64,000 nt of DNA from Coenobita brevimanus (GCA_032717465.1 CM064657.1:18379331-18443330); one strand, 5' to 3'. Shown: positions 48,620 through 60,933, numbered from the stretch's first letter. Notes: generated from the sequence alone by a model not told the origin. Numbers and translations are program-made.

Positions 48620-49416
48620 TTGCAGATGATACTGTGTTGTTGAGTGAAGACGAAGGGGAGCTGCAAGGCTTGGTGGATGAGTTTGGGAGAGTGTGTAAGA
48701 AACGGAATCTAAAGGTGAATGTAGGGAAGAGTAAAGTGATGGTCTTTGAGAGAGGTGAAGTCAGTGAATGGACAGCGAGGTTGGATGGTGAGAAATTGGA
48801 AAATGTGAGTACGTTTAAGTACTTGGGTAGTGTGATGAGTAAAGATGGAGTTTGGAGGGTGAAGTGCTTGAAAGGGTACAGCAGGGATGAAAGGTTGCTG
48901 GTTCCTTGAAAGCAGTGACAAGAAACAGGGAAGTGAGCATGGAAGTGAAAAAGTTACTACATGACAGTATTGTGATCTCAACTCAACGTACGGAAGTGAA
49001 GCTTGGACGTTGTTGGAAGGACACAAGTCAAGAGTGAGAGCAGTGGAAATGAGTTATTTAAGAGGAGCCTGTGGATTCACATGGAAAGACAGGCTGACAA
49101 ATGAGGATATAAAGGAGCGTTGTGGTGTGGATGTGGATGTGATAGGAAGCGTTAGGAAGAACTTAGGTGGTTTGGCCATGTGGAGAGGATGGAGGGTGAG
49201 AGATTGACGAGGAGACTGTATGTGAGTGAGGTGGAGGGGGGAACAGGGAGGGGGAGGCCGAGGATGAGATGGAGGGATGGGGTGGAGAGGTATATGAGAG
49301 AGGGGGGTGTGTGAGCTGGGAGCAGGGCTGTGAAATGGCGGGGGACAGGGCGACGTGGAGGCGATTTGTTTGTGGCCACCTCGAACGGGATTGAGGCGTC
49401 TGGCAATAGATAGATA
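48620..49416 (+). mobile_element. RTE-A5, 3' part (RT palm to 3' end)
   Basis: The copy begins at the palm motif ADDTVLLSEDEGELQGLVDE and runs to the 3' end GGATTGAGGCGTCTGGCAAT followed by TAGATAGATAGA. The open piece 48634-48909 includes LKVNVGKSKVMVFERGEV and FKYLGSVMSKDG. A small deletion after that and several shifts break the rest. The 3' sequence is almost identical to A3. Confidence 0.83.
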
Positions 49417-49509
49417 GATATATACACATTATTTCATCATACGATGTGGCAACTCTATATGCTGACAACAGTTTGTTGCAGGTTAAACTAAGGTCTTCGT
49501 TACAACTCA
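49417..49509. other. Junction between RTE A5 and J3
   Basis: (TAGA)n tail of A5 (49405-49422) and about 80 bases of unassigned sequence. Confidence 0.5.
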
Positions 49510-50940
49510 ACTAGCTCCAACACTCTGTTCACTAGGGCAGACTATCACAGACTCTCACAGGGGCAGGCTATCTCTCTTCGCCATCTTGGCCTTGTCCTGT
49601 ATTCCTCAAGCTGCATAAAATTTCAAGATTATCGTCTACAATCTTTCACTTCAATCTGGATCTACCCTCAAGATGAACTGAATCAGTAACACTTCATATG
49701 TACAAATAATCAACCACCTCTCCTCCCCGAAACCTCACCTACTCTTCGTAACTGAGACTCAGCTGTCCGAGGCAACTGATAACAAATCCTTCTCTGTATC
49801 TTCCTAAATTCTCTATACTCATTTCAAAGTCAAAGGTGGCTTTTGTATATATACTGTATATACGCAAAAATATTTTATGCTCTAGTGTTCCTGAATTTGA
49901 TTATTCTGAATTCTCAACTCTATGGTTTTGGCTTTCCCGTCGTTCTCTGACTAAATATGGATGTGCTGTTTACTTATCCCCTAATTCTACCGGCTATGAA
50001 TAATTCTTAGACTATCTAACTTCTACGATGGAACACATCCTATCCATTTCTCCATTCTCTGAAATCTCCATTCTAGATTTCAGTGCTCACCACCACCTTT
50101 GGCTCTCATCTTTTTACACTGATCCACCTTGTGAACAAGCCTGCATCTTTTCTATCCTTACTGACTTAGAGTAGCTTGCGCAGCACCCTACCCTAATCCT
50201 TGAGAGCCTAGCCTTGGAGAGAGTTCCCTCATACTTGACCTCTTCCTTACAACTAATCCTTCTGCTTACACTGTTAATCTTACCTCTCCACTGGCCTCCT
50301 CTGACCGCAACCTTATCACGTTAACCTATCCTATCACTCCACTACGGCCTGTGGACCCTCCAAAGAAACGTCGGTTGTGGCACTTTGATGCTGCTGGTTG
50401 GGAGGCCCTCAGACAGTAGATTTTCCCTGGAATGAATGTTGCTTCCATGGCCGAGAGCCATCTGTGTGTGCCATGTGCATTACAGAGGTTATTCTCTCAG
50501 GCATGGAAACATACATTCCTTTCTCATATCATTTGACTAATGCAAAGAAACTTTAGTTTAATCTGGCTTGCTCTAATGCTGTCCACAACAAGGAGAAGGC
50601 CCACAAAAGGTGCCAGAGCCACCCTCTCCTGAATCTCATTTCTCTTATATTTCTGACCGGAATCTTGCTAAGTCTGTTCTTCGCTATGCTAAAGTAATTT
50701 CATCCGTACTAAATGCTCTGAACTACAAAACTCGAATTCTTCCCACTCTCTCTGGCACCTTGCAAGAAACCTTTCTAACAACTTTACCTCGTCATCCCTC
50801 CCTCCTCTTTTCCATTTTGATGGTTCTATAGCTATTTCTTCTACCGATAAAGCAGACCTCTTTGGTCAGACTTCTCCTCCAGTTCCACCTTAGACGATTT
50901 CGGTGCTGTTTCTCCATCACTTCCCCCTTCTGACTTCCTC

Positions 50941-51213
50941 ATGGCAAACGTTAATATTTCTTCAACTGATGTACTTTCTGCCATCACTAACCTCAATACC
51001 ATCAAGGCATATGAGCCTGATGGGGTCCCTCCTGTTGTTCTCAAGAACTGTGCTTCTTTGCTTACACCCTGCCTAGGTAAACTCTTTCGCCTTTGTCTAT
51101 CAACTTGTATCCTTCCTTCTTGCTGGACGTTTGCTTTCATTCAGCCTGTCCTAAAGAAGGGTGACCATTCCCAACCCTCTTGTATCTCAACATGTTTTCA
51201 AGTCTGTTCTTAG
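50941..51213 (+). pseudogene. RT N-terminal fragment of J3
   Basis: Open for 90 codons with DVLSAITNLNTIKAYEPDGV, LGKLFRLCLSTCILPSCW and FIQPVLKKGDHSQPS. This is the thumb-proximal start of the RT. The frame is lost before the SNYRPI-type motif. Confidence 0.8.
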
Positions 51214-51715
51214 CAAAAACATTTTAAAGCATCTTCCCTATCACAATCTTCTTTCTGATCGTCAGTATGAGTTCCATTAGGGACGCTCCACTGGCAGTCT
51301 TCTCACCTACCTTTCAGACTCCTGGATATCCTCCTTTCAAGACTTTGGTGAGAGCTTTGTCATTGCACTTGAAATCTCAATGGCTTTTGATTGAGTCTGG
51401 CATAAAACTTTAATTTCCAAACTTTCCTCTTACAGTTTCTATCCTTCTATCTGTGCTTTCATTTCTAGCTTCCTTTCTGGTCGTTCTATAGCTGCTATTG
51501 TAGACGGCCACTGTTCTTCTCCTAGTTCTATCATTAATGGTGTTCCTCAGGGCTCCCTACTATCACAAACTCTCTTCATTTTATTCATTACTGACCTTTT
51601 AAGCTATACATCTAACCCTCTGCACTCATACACTGATGATTCCATCCTTCACCTTTCCAATCGCTTCCCTCAACGTCCATCTCAGTGGTTTCTTCAACAA
51701 ACAAGGGATAAGGTT

Positions 51716-52126
51716 ATGGCACACCTAATGTTTGACTTGGCTCGTATCTCTGGCTGGGGTAAAAGTAATCTTGTTTTTGATGCATCAAAAATTCGGTTAT
51801 TACACCTATCAACCCGTCAAAATCTTCCACAGGTGTACCCACTAATGTTTAACGATATCCAGCTCAATCCTGCATCATTTTTAAGCATACGTGGGGTTTC
51901 ATTCTCTCTGGATATATCTTGGAATGATCAAATTACCTCACTTGTAATATCTGCTTCCAAGAGATTAGGTGTGCTAAGCCAACTCTATCACTTCTTTATC
52001 TCTGCACATTTGTTGATACACGGGGTTTATTCGCCCCTGTGTAGAATACAGCTGTCATGCGTGGGGAGGCTCCCCACAAACAGCTCTTCTCAACATGGTG
52101 GAATCAAAGGCTTTTCGTCTTATTAA
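51716..52126 (+). pseudogene. RT C-terminal fragment of J3
   Basis: Contains LARISGWGKSNLVFDASKIR (the W.W.NLV.F...K motif), LSIRGVSFSLDISWNDQITS, and ASKRLGVLSQLYHF. It matches the equivalent region of J1 in layout. The downstream piece 52095-52367 contains VESKAFRLINSAPFTGFLQT. Confidence 0.8.
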
Positions 52127-52789
52127 CTCTGCTCCTTTTACTGGCTTCCTTCAAACTCTGTCTCTTCGCTGCACCGTTGCATCTTTATCTCTTTCTGTCA
52201 CTACTTTACTGGTCACTGCACCTCTGAACTATCTGCTTGTACCCCTCCACCACTACGACGGGTGCGTCCGTCTGCCAACAAACTCTCATCCCTTTTCTGT
52301 CCAACTCCCCAATGCAAGAGTTGACCGTCACTCCCAGTCCTTCATTTTGCAACAGGTCAACTATTGAACTGTCTCCCTCTGTCTGTATTTCCTATTTCCT
52401 ATGATCTCCAGTCCTTCAAACGCAGTGTGTTCAGGCATCTCGAAATAAACGGATCTTGAAATTGGCTCTTTGTTGTATTTTATTTATTTTTTTCTTGGAA
52501 GGAACGGTTGGCGGGCTCCTGGCCTTTGGTTCCTTCTTCCTTGAATTAAAAAAAAAAAAAAATTCCCTCTCTCATTCTCCATTCTCTACACGACCAGATC
52601 TTCTGAGGGTACTTCTAACATTTCCAGACACATTCGCATTAATGCTTCAGTGCTACAGAACGTTCTCATTTGTTTGTCTGTCTTTATTTCTTACCACAGA
52701 ACTCATCATGTTTCTCTCATTCACCACACTTTTAACTTATGCTATTAAAAAAAAAAAAAGTCCAGCTTCACGACCATACTGTTGAGTGT

Positions 52790-54110
52790 GGATCATTTTA
52801 CTGTTGTGTGACTGGTAAAATATATGGTAGAATACTCATTGATAGGGTTAGGCATATGACAGAGGAGCTAGTTGGAGAAGAACAAGGGGGATTTAGGAAG
52901 GGAAAAGGGTGTGTAGATAAGATATTTGTTCTAAGATGTTTAGTGGAGAAGTATCTAGAGAAGGGAAGGAAAGTGTATGCTGCCTTCATGGACTTGGAGA
53001 AAGCTAATGACAGAATACATAGGCAAGGTATGTGGAAGGTATTAAGAATATATGGAGTGGAGGGGAAATTGTTGAGTGCTGTGAAGAGTATGTACGAGGG
53101 AGCTAGGGTTACGGTGCGAGTGGATGGTGAGCTGAGTGAGTTCTTTGATCTCAATGTGGGACTGAAACAGGGTTGTGTGATGTCTCCATGGCTGTTTAAT
53201 ATATACATGGATGGGGTTGTAAAGGAGGTGCAGGGTAGGGCAGTGGATGTGGGGGTGGCTCTAATGAATGAGGGTGAGATTTGGAAGCTTCTGGTGTTGC
53301 TGTTTGCTGATGATACAGTACTGTTGAGTGAAGATGAATGGGAGTTGCAAGGTTTGGTGAATGAATTTGGGACAGTGTGTAGGAAGAGGAATCTGAAAGT
53401 TAATGTAAACAAAAGTAAAGTTATGGTGTTTGAGAGGAATGAAGTCACAGAGTGTGCAGTGAGGTTGGATGGTGAGGATATGGAGAATGTGAGTGCATTC
53501 AAGTACTTGGGTAGTGTGATGAGTAAGGATGGAACTTTGGGGGATCAAGTGCATGAAAGGGTACAGCAGGGAAGGAAGGTTGTTGGTACACTGAAAGCAG
53601 TGATGAGAAATAGGGAGGTGAGTATGGAAGTTAAGAAGTCATTGCATGGTAGTATTGTGATCCCTACCCTGACGTATGGAAGCGAAGCATGGACCTTGCA
53701 AGAGGGGAACAAGTCAAGAGTGAGAGCAGTGGAAATGAGTTACTTGAGAGGAGCATGTGGAGTGACGTGGAGGGACAGGTTGACGAATGAAGAAGTGAAA
53801 GAACGTTGTGGGGTAGATGTGGATGTGGTTGAGAAGATTAGGAGAAATACACTGAGGTGGTTTGGACATGTGAGGAGAATGAAGAATGAAAGACTGACTA
53901 TGAGGGTGTATGTAGGTGAGGTGGAGGGAGGGAGAGGGAGAGGTAGACCAAGGATGAGGTGGAGGGATGGAGTTGAGAGGTATATGAGGGAGGGGGGGGT
54001 GAGTTGGAGGGAGCGTAGTCAAATGGTGGGTGACAGAGCGACTTGGAGGCGTTTTGTCTGCGGCCACCCTTTGCGGGATTAGGGCGTCGGGCTATAGATA
54101 GATAGATAGA
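52790..54110 (+). mobile_element. RTE-A6, 5'-truncated copy with open RT frame
   Basis: The copy starts abruptly in the RT at SVTGKIYGRILID-like sequence and runs without a break to the natural 3' end, GGCCACCCTTTGCGGGATTA followed by GGCGTCGGGCTATAGATAG and TAGA repeats. It is the same subfamily as A1. Lack of frame damage over 1.28 kb suggests a recent insertion. Confidence 0.88.
52799..54082 (+). CDS. RTE reverse transcriptase, truncated at N-terminus, otherwise intact
   Basis: About 428 codons are open to TAG at 54080-54082; the open frame begins upstream in non-element sequence (from 52739). Motifs in order: EELVGEEQGGFRKGKGCVDK, AAFMDLEKANDRIHRQGMW (Asp kept), GLKQGCVMSPWLFNIYMDGV, LLFADDTVLLSEDE (catalytic FADD), FKYLGSVMSKDGTLGDQV, PTLTYGSEAWTLQEGNKSRV and the C-terminal ERMRM-like EGGRGRGRPRMRWRDGVERY. 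No endonuclease is present, so it is not autonomous. If transcribed it would encode only the RT half. A promoter is not apparent. Confidence 0.85.
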   Translation, partial: YCCVTGKIYGRILIDRVRHMTEELVGEEQGGFRKGKGCVDKIFVLRCLVEKYLEKGRKVYAAFMDLEKANDRIHRQGMWKVLRIYGVEGKLLSAVKSMYEGARVTVRVDGELSEFFDLNVGLKQGCVMSPWLFNIYMDGVVKEVQGRAVDVGVALMNEGEIWKLLVLLFADDTVLLSEDEWELQGLVNEFGTVCRKRNLKVNVNKSKVMVFERNEVTECAVRLDGEDMENVSAFKYLGSVMSKDGTLGDQVHERVQQGRKVVGTLKAVMRNREVSMEVKKSLHGSIVIPTLTYGSEAWTLQEGNKSRVRAVEMSYLRGACGVTWRDRLTNEEVKERCGVDVDVVEKIRRNTLRWFGHVRRMKNERLTMRVYVGEVEGGRGRGRPRMRWRDGVERYMREGGVSWRERSQMVGDRATWRRFVCGHPLRD

Positions 54111-54524
54111 GATAGTAACTACTTTTCTATTTATATGTTTATTTTACTTTTGCTTGTCATTGCCCTCAGGTTATACGCAGAACCTTCTTTCCCTGCTGTA
54201 CATTTTCATGCGTTTTTCCTCGAAATTCCCTTTGTTGCCTACCACTCTTACTAACTATATGAAGACAACCACGTTTTCCATTTCCTGACAATTCAGCGTC
54301 AGTATGTAGTACATGATTTCATTCGTCTAAGAGATAAAACATTTACATTACCTGCATTTTTCATTCTTACACATATTTCCAGACTCAAAATTTGCACCTC
54401 CAAGTTACAGGGTTGCCATATCTGAACAATCAAAATACCGGACGCCTCCACTGAAGGCCATGCTCCCCCCCCCCAACACAAACTTTGGCCTTTTGGCATT
54501 TTGAAACCATTATATATATGAGTG

Positions 54525-54603
54525 GCATTACGTGAGCAATATACCCCAACCGTCCCTTGGATATAAACCTGGACAGGCTCAATCCAACTGGACCGCCTTC
54601 TTT
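54525..54603 (-). mobile_element. SINE-2 fragment e
   Basis: GAGTGGCATTACGTGAGCAA through CCTTGGATATAAACC and CTCAATCCAACTGGA matches the central part of SINE-2 copies in minus orientation. It is nested in the hAT-like element. Confidence 0.8.
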
Positions 54604-54905
54604 AGTCTTTATACAATATAGTGGAAAACAGGCAAACTACAGAATTGGCAAGACTGTAAAATGCAACAACGCCTTAGATGCAGGATAAGATCATAAGAAT
54701 AACAAATGCTACAGTGAAAACATGAAAACTAAGCCAATAATTGTGTGCAATGACCGTATATTGTATGGCTATGACAGCACTAAGTATGAAAAGAAAAATC
54801 GTGGCTGAACAAGAGGAAAAGGAAAGGCATTTTAGCTAGCTGATTGCACTAAACTAGCCAAGCTGACAACACCTACCAACTGACGAAAACAACGAAAGTC
54901 TCTGT

Positions 54906-54914
54906 CAGTCTGTT

Positions 54915-54993
<79 letters not shown>
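54906..54993. repeat. (TCTG)n-(TC)n microsatellite
   Basis: TCTG units to 54932, then TC to 54993, inside the hAT-like element. Confidence 0.95.
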
Positions 54994-54997
<4 letters not shown>

Positions 54998-55289
54998 ATT
55001 ACAGAGTTTAATAGTATATTAAATTTTCGACAAAAAGTGATGGAAGCTGAAATTCCGGACTTTTGGAGAATTTTTAAAATTCCTCCTGGACGAAGATTTT
55101 GACACCTAACTGCAAGATATGTCCGGGAAAATCCAGACGTATGGCAACCCTACAAGTTATCTTCACACAGTCACATGATACCATCAGCAAACCACATTAC
55201 ACGCATTTTTCAGATCCTACCCCCTCTCACTAGGGAGATTTCAACATTCTTTGCACTGTTTTATATTTTCTGTATTCCACAATATACTG

Positions 55290-55925
<636 letters not shown>

Positions 55926-56973
55926 AAAACGTCGCATACGAAAATTCGTTAAGCACTATTCACTCTGACGGGCGTTTTTAGAGGGTTAAAGTGTTTCACC
56001 CCATCTTCAACACATGTCCGCCGCCCAGCATCGACAGGCGTAATGTCACTGAGGTGGCCAACTGCCGTGCTGCTAAGGTCGATATTTCTCTTTCTAACAG
56101 TGCCCACTGCTGCACTGCAAAGCTACCGGCCCGTCGCCAGCTCAGGACATCCAACTTCCGAGCTTAAATTCTAATTTAATTTTTTTTTTTTTTAACAATT
56201 TATGAGAACTTACGTATTGTATCGACTAAAGGTTGAAATGACGAAATCTGACTTTGCCAGTATGACTCAAACGCAACAGATAGGTGTTTGAAGAATAAAT
56301 GCGAGCGTAATGGAGTATATGAAGAACTAGCGGCAAGCGCATAAAGAAAACTCATCCGAGTGCGTATGGAGAGAGAGAGAGGAGAGAGAAGCCTGCAGCC
56401 ACATTAGCCACCATTTGTAACTGAGCCAGAGCTGGCTATCATCATGTGATGTGTTTTGAGCACCAAAGCAGTGCATGCCAGCGACTTATTAGTTCATGGT
56501 GCCTTACAAACCATCAGAACAGCTTGTTACGATATGCCTGTGTTTTGAACACCAAAGTGCACCAAGAAAGCACTGAACAACAGCTTGCTATCACACAGAC
56601 TCTTCTCGGAATGGTGGCTAATATCTTGGCCAAGGGGATTTCCTTAAAAACGATCCCCGCAAGACGCCTCATGAGCAGGGATGGAAGTTTTGCTAACTGC
56701 CAGTATACACCTTTATGTGTTGTGTGCCTGTTTGTCAGTGAAAAACGCATTTTCGAGAATACCGCTATTAAATCGACTTGGCTATAATCAGTCTGGTCTG
56801 AAGGCCCAGTCTGCCTGGAGGGCCTAGCCAATTAGACCGGCGAAGCGGGCATAAGCCGCTAGTAATTACTAACATTGTTATGGATGAATTATAAAGGAGA
56901 CCATTTTCATGTGTAAGGTCATCAGAAATTACTGAAAAGTCTTCAAGTCTCTGGTTTCGTCATGGATCAGTAC
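55926..56973. other. No recognised gene
   Basis: Poly(T) at 56179-56193 and a GA patch at 56367-56388. The open frame 56446-56787 has no recognised motif. TTAA pairs at 55953 and 55994 enclose only 40 bases and have no matching ends. Confidence 0.5.
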
Positions 56974-56975
56974 TA

Positions 56976-57561
56976 CAGTAAAACCTCTACAACTCGGTAT
57001 AATACATGTGCAAGCCTTGCCGAGTTAGCCTATTTGCCGAGTTGTAGGGATGAACTTTAAGTTCCCCCCCCCCAGCACACACACACACACAAAGAAAACG
57101 AAAAATGGAAAAAAATGGACAAAAATTAAAAGTTTTTACAATAAACAGTAAAAGCTGCCTTACCATGATTCCATGCAGTTGTAGGGTGTATTCCAGGCAT
57201 GGAGGAGGACTTTTGGTAGTTTTTGGAGGTGTTAGGGGGGCTCAAGATCAGTTTTGGGCATACCTTTACTGTACTGTACTAGTCACTGAACATTAGGTAA
57301 AGCACAGTTAACACTATCAAGGCCATTATTGTAATGTATTTATCACTTGTACTATACTGGAGAACTAAACACTAAACACTTAAACATTACTGTTCAACTC
57401 GGCATCTTACCGAGTTGGAGGGATTTTTGTCGACTTTCTTCCTCTCACGTGTGCATTTTTGGGAAATTTAGAATTTTTATTTTTTAAATGAATATTTTGG
57501 AGCTTTCCCGAGTTGTAGAGGTTTCCGACTTGAAGGATGCCGAATTGTAGAGGTTTTACTG
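56976..57561. mobile_element. Tigger/mariner-type MITE (586 bp)
   Basis: The ends CAGTAAAACCTCTACAACTC and, inward from the right, CAGTAAAACCTCTACAATTC differ at one of 20 positions. TA flanks both sides (56974-56975 and 57562-57563). The interior repeats CCGAGTT motifs (57017, 57040, 57410, 57508). No transposase. The end sequence differs from that of the Tigger at 27856-30795, so a different autonomous partner is expected. Confidence 0.85.
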
Positions 57562-57760
57562 TATTTACAGTGATGACATTTCCATTCTACTGCACACTCC
57601 AAAGAACTCTAAGAAGTTTTTGATTTGTCGTTTGACTTTTCTTACAGTTTCTGAGTGATACTCCTCACAAAACTTAAACTATGGGTAAACAGACACGAAT
57701 GTTAGATTACTGGATTATATATAAGTATGTCAAGCATACAGTTTCTCGCCCTGCCCTTAA

Positions 57761-58529
57761 CCCACCGCATGCTGGCTAGTTTTAGCCCTATGGGGTCACC
57801 CCAGTGCCGGCCATTTTTTGACCTTTTTCTTTTGGCTAAAATAATAGATTTTGATGTGGAAACATCGAATTTCGCTGTTAAAATGCTGACCGAGGCTCAG
57901 AAATGGGTTTCATTCAGTCTGGTATACTCGTATACAGGTATAGTCACTCTCTCAAGCTCACTTCATACGTGAGAGAAAGCCGTTTTCTATGTAAGGTATA
58001 CTCAGGTATTTATGCTGGGAAGGTATAGCAATGTTCAGTGCACTTTTCTGATTACTCATTACTTCAGCATCTATCATAATTTGCGTGTCTTTCTCACTGT
58101 GAATGCATTATCTAACATTTACTTGAAGATAAGTACAACCTGACTTCATTACGTACAGTCCTGGCACTTACAAGAAGGTATTTACAACTTGACTTCACTA
58201 TATAGTCCTTACACTTACAAGAAAATATTTAGAATTTACACTAACATGAAAATATTTACAAAATGCCTTCTACATACCGTACTGGGTGAGGTACACAGGC
58301 AGAGTGAGGCAGAGCGAGCATGAGGGGGGGGGGGCGAGTGAGTGTATGGCCTTGACAGCTTGGGGGATGGTAGAGGAGCAGTTACCTTACATGCCTGGCA
58401 GTTTTTACCCGTGAATCTTGAAAAATGGGTCACAGTAAAGTTTTTTATTTTAGACCATTTTAAAACGGCACTGGCACTGGCCACACAGTTATGTCAGACC
58501 GTTTTAAAAAGGCACTGGCACGCGGCGGG
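57761..58529. mobile_element. piggyBac-type MITE (769 bp)
   Basis: TTAA lies on both sides (57757-57760 and 58530-58533). The ends are CCCACCGCATGCTGG on the left and CCCGCCGCGTGCCAG inward from the right (12 of 15 match). Near the right end the block AGACCRTTTTAAAA.GGCACTGGC occurs twice (58452-58472 and 58496-58517). No transposase. The start CCC[AG]CC resembles, but is not the same as, the large piggyBac at 9030-13223. Confidence 0.82.
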
Positions 58530-58533
58530 TTAA

Positions 58534-59712
58534 ATGTCATATTTACGGTAATTCTGGCACAACACAGCTACGTAGCCTACATTCGGTTCCGGATTTTTTG
58601 GCTTCCTTAGGCTTAAAGGACACATTAAGCGGTACATAAAGGCTTTTTCTTTTGGAGTCTATTGATGTCTCACCGTTTTAGCATGCTGCTCCGTACAAAA
58701 TTTGCATTACAGACAGATAGATGGACGGACATGCGGACTCGAACTTACAATTATAGAACATAATGTAAATATAGATGTATGTAATGTTTTGCAGTGCTAT
58801 TCTGTGTCATACTCATGGCTCATCTAGTATGGCTCTGGTATGCAGTCAGCGTTTCTAGAAAAATTTTTGGCCAGTGGTATATGCCAAAAGGCCCTGAGAC
58901 GCTTTTATTTTATCTCTTGCAGTTTTGTGCCTGATTCTCCAAACAACACTGGGACTGCAGACAAACAGACAGATTGGCAGATGCAACCTTTGCATTATAG
59001 AATCAGATGAAGATATATGCCCCTCCATGCCAGATATACTACTATCTTGGCTTGACACAGGTATGTGGTCGCCTTTACGGAAAACTTCTTGCTTTGTAGC
59101 GCACAGCAAAGGGTCCTACATAACTTTTGTTCATGGAGTTTTTTATGCCTATTACACTCGTGCGTGATGCTCCAGACAACGGTTATTCTGGCACGAAGAA
59201 GGTATGCATCAGTCTTTTTGGGAATTATATTTTCCCATTTACAAAGGGTTTGTAGTAGATTTTAATGTTGATATTTTAATTATGTTCAGAACGGACCCCC
59301 CAGTGCAACAAGGGACGAATAAACCAAAAATAAAAAGTGCCAAGCAATTGCATCAAAGTTTTAAAAGCTCCAACTGACCATAATTTGTTTTGTTTTTATA
59401 GACAGAGAGATGATGCTTGCAACACAGAGTGTACTGTGTTATAATACAGTATAGCTCACTGCTCGTCCTATGAGTAGATACTGGCCTGTTTCTGCCATGA
59501 AGAGGCCTTCAGAATAGAGCCGACAATCGTCAAGGTTACGTCGGCCATTCCTTTTTCAGTGGCTAATAGACCTTATTGTCATTGTTCTTTTGGGTGAATA
59601 TCCACTTGGATATGGAAGTTAGGGCCTTGGAGAGCCTCACCACATGCATAACTCGTTTGTGGCTAGAATGAACTATTCGAACTATCTGCCCGTTTTCGCA
59701 TCGGGGACTCCT
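58534..59712. other. No recognised gene
   Basis: Two loosely similar patches, CAGACAGATAGATGGACGGA near 58712 and CAGACAAACAGACAGATTGG near 58959, may belong to one old repeat. Open frames at 58925-59167 and 59065-59265 are short and show no family motif. Confidence 0.5.
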
Positions 59713-59713
59713 T

Positions 59714-59768
<55 letters not shown>

Positions 59769-59876
59769 TAGACGGACAGAGAGAGAGAGAGAAGCAAAAT
59801 TATCTATCTATCTATATATCTATCTGTCTATCTATTTATATCTATCTATCTTTCTATATATATATATATATATATA
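59713..59876. repeat. Compound microsatellite (GA)n-(CAGA)n-(TATC)n-(TA)n
   Basis: GA 59714-59740, CAGA 59741-59770, GA to 59791, CTAT units to 59858 and TA to 59879. It meets the 3' tail of RTE B2. Confidence 0.95.
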
Positions 59877-59886
59877 TATCAATCAA

Positions 59887-60924
59887 TCAATCATTTCCTG
59901 TGGCACCCCACTGGATGCATAGGGCCTCAATGAACTCTCTCCACCAATATTTGTCTCTTGCCATCTCCTTCAGGTCCCACCAACACTCCTCTCCTGCTTC
60001 TTTTTTCATTGTCCTCAACCAGGTTTCCCTCGGCCTACCTCTACTTCTTCTTCCTCTAGCAGTCCACTCTGGCACATCCTGTATTAAACTACCTTCTTTT
60101 CTGTATATGTGCCCCAGCCACTTCCAGCGAGACAGTCTCACATATTCATCAACTGGTTCCACTCTCGTAATATCCCTTACTCTTGCATTTGTAACTCTGT
60201 CTTGCCACTTTACCCCAAGAATCCTTCTCAGTATTTTAATTTTAAATCCTAATACTTTCTGATCTGTTACAATTGTACTGTACCATGACTCATGCCCGTA
60301 AATTAAAATTGGTCTAACCACAGACTTGTAAATTTTCACTTTAGTATGTACCGAAAGCATATTATTATTCCAAACAGATTTCAACATTCCAACAGCTCGC
60401 CAAGCCTGTCTAATCCTCTCCTCAATTTCATTGTTTAATGATCCATTAGATGATACAATCGTTCCCAGATATTTAAAGTTTTCTACATTCTTCACCACAT
60501 TATTCCTAATTACACAATCGATTTGGTTCTCCAAGTTCATATTAATAATTTCAGTCTTTCCACAGTTTATTACCAATCCCACTTTTTCTCCTTCCTCCAC
60601 CAGACAATCAAGCACCCTCTGCATCTCGTAAATACTTTCACAAATCAGTACAATATCATCAGCATAGTCCAAATCCATCAGCTTCTTATTTTCTTTCCAG
60701 TTAATTCCTGCACCTGTTCTCCTTACAACCTTTTTCATAACATAATCCATAACCAAAACAAACAACAATGGCGAAAGAACTCCTTGAATCACTCCTGATC
60801 TAACTTGAAATGGATCACTCAAAGAACCACCCACCATTACCTTACAAAAAATACCTTCATGCAAGCTTTTAATAATATTTACAAACTTTTCTGGTATACC
60901 ATAGAATCTCATAATTTTCAACAT
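59887..60924 (-). pseudogene. RTE B2 reverse transcriptase, palm to C-terminus
   Basis: Open for 345 codons. Motifs: KVMVGGSLSDPFQVRSGVIQ-GVLSPLLF, the catalytic LDYADDIVLIC, FKYLGTIVSSNGSLNNEIEE, RPILIYGHESWYSTIVTDQK, and the C-terminal GRRSRGRPRETWLRTMK. It ends QWGATGND. The same frame continues upstream past one TGA (60936-60934) to the RT fingers (61293-60937). An almost intact RT is thus split only by that stop. Confidence 0.9.
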
Positions 60925-60933
60925 AGCTCCACG

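Larger units (their letters stand above)
49510..52557 (+). mobile_element. Jockey/CR1-type retrotransposon J3, nearly full length, degenerate
   Basis: It belongs to a different family from J1/J2. Endonuclease remnants occupy about 49610-50340, with ISILDFSVHHH near 50068 and ERVPSYLTSS near 50220. An RT follows: AYEPDGVPPVVLKNCASLL (51008-51064), LPSCWTFAFIQPVLKKGD, SFLSGRSIAAIVDGHCSS, INGVPQGSLLSQ (51532) and YTDDSILH (51630). The palm reads YTDD instead of YADD. It ends in GGAACGGTTGGCGGGCTCCT and a poly(A) run at 52547-52561. Frameshifts and stops are frequent. Confidence 0.82.
54408..55152. mobile_element. hAT-like non-autonomous element (745 bp) with 7-8 bp target duplication
   Basis: The left end CAGGGTTGCCATATCTGAAC and the right end, reading inwards, TAGGGTTGCCATACGTCTGG form an inverted pair matching for 12 of the first 13 bases. 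CAAGTTA flanks it on both sides (54401-54407 and 55153-55159), consistent with a slightly altered 8-bp hAT duplication. CCGGAC motifs repeat inside both ends. A SINE-2 fragment and a TCTG/TC microsatellite lie inside. No transposase is present. Confidence 0.78.

Noticed and set aside
55949..55997. TTAA pair at 55953 and 55994 as a tiny piggyBac-type element
   Set aside because: Only about 40 bases apart and the ends are not inverted repeats.
56446..56787. 113-codon plus-strand frame as a gene
   Set aside because: No motif is recognised, and random frames of this length are expected in 64 kb.
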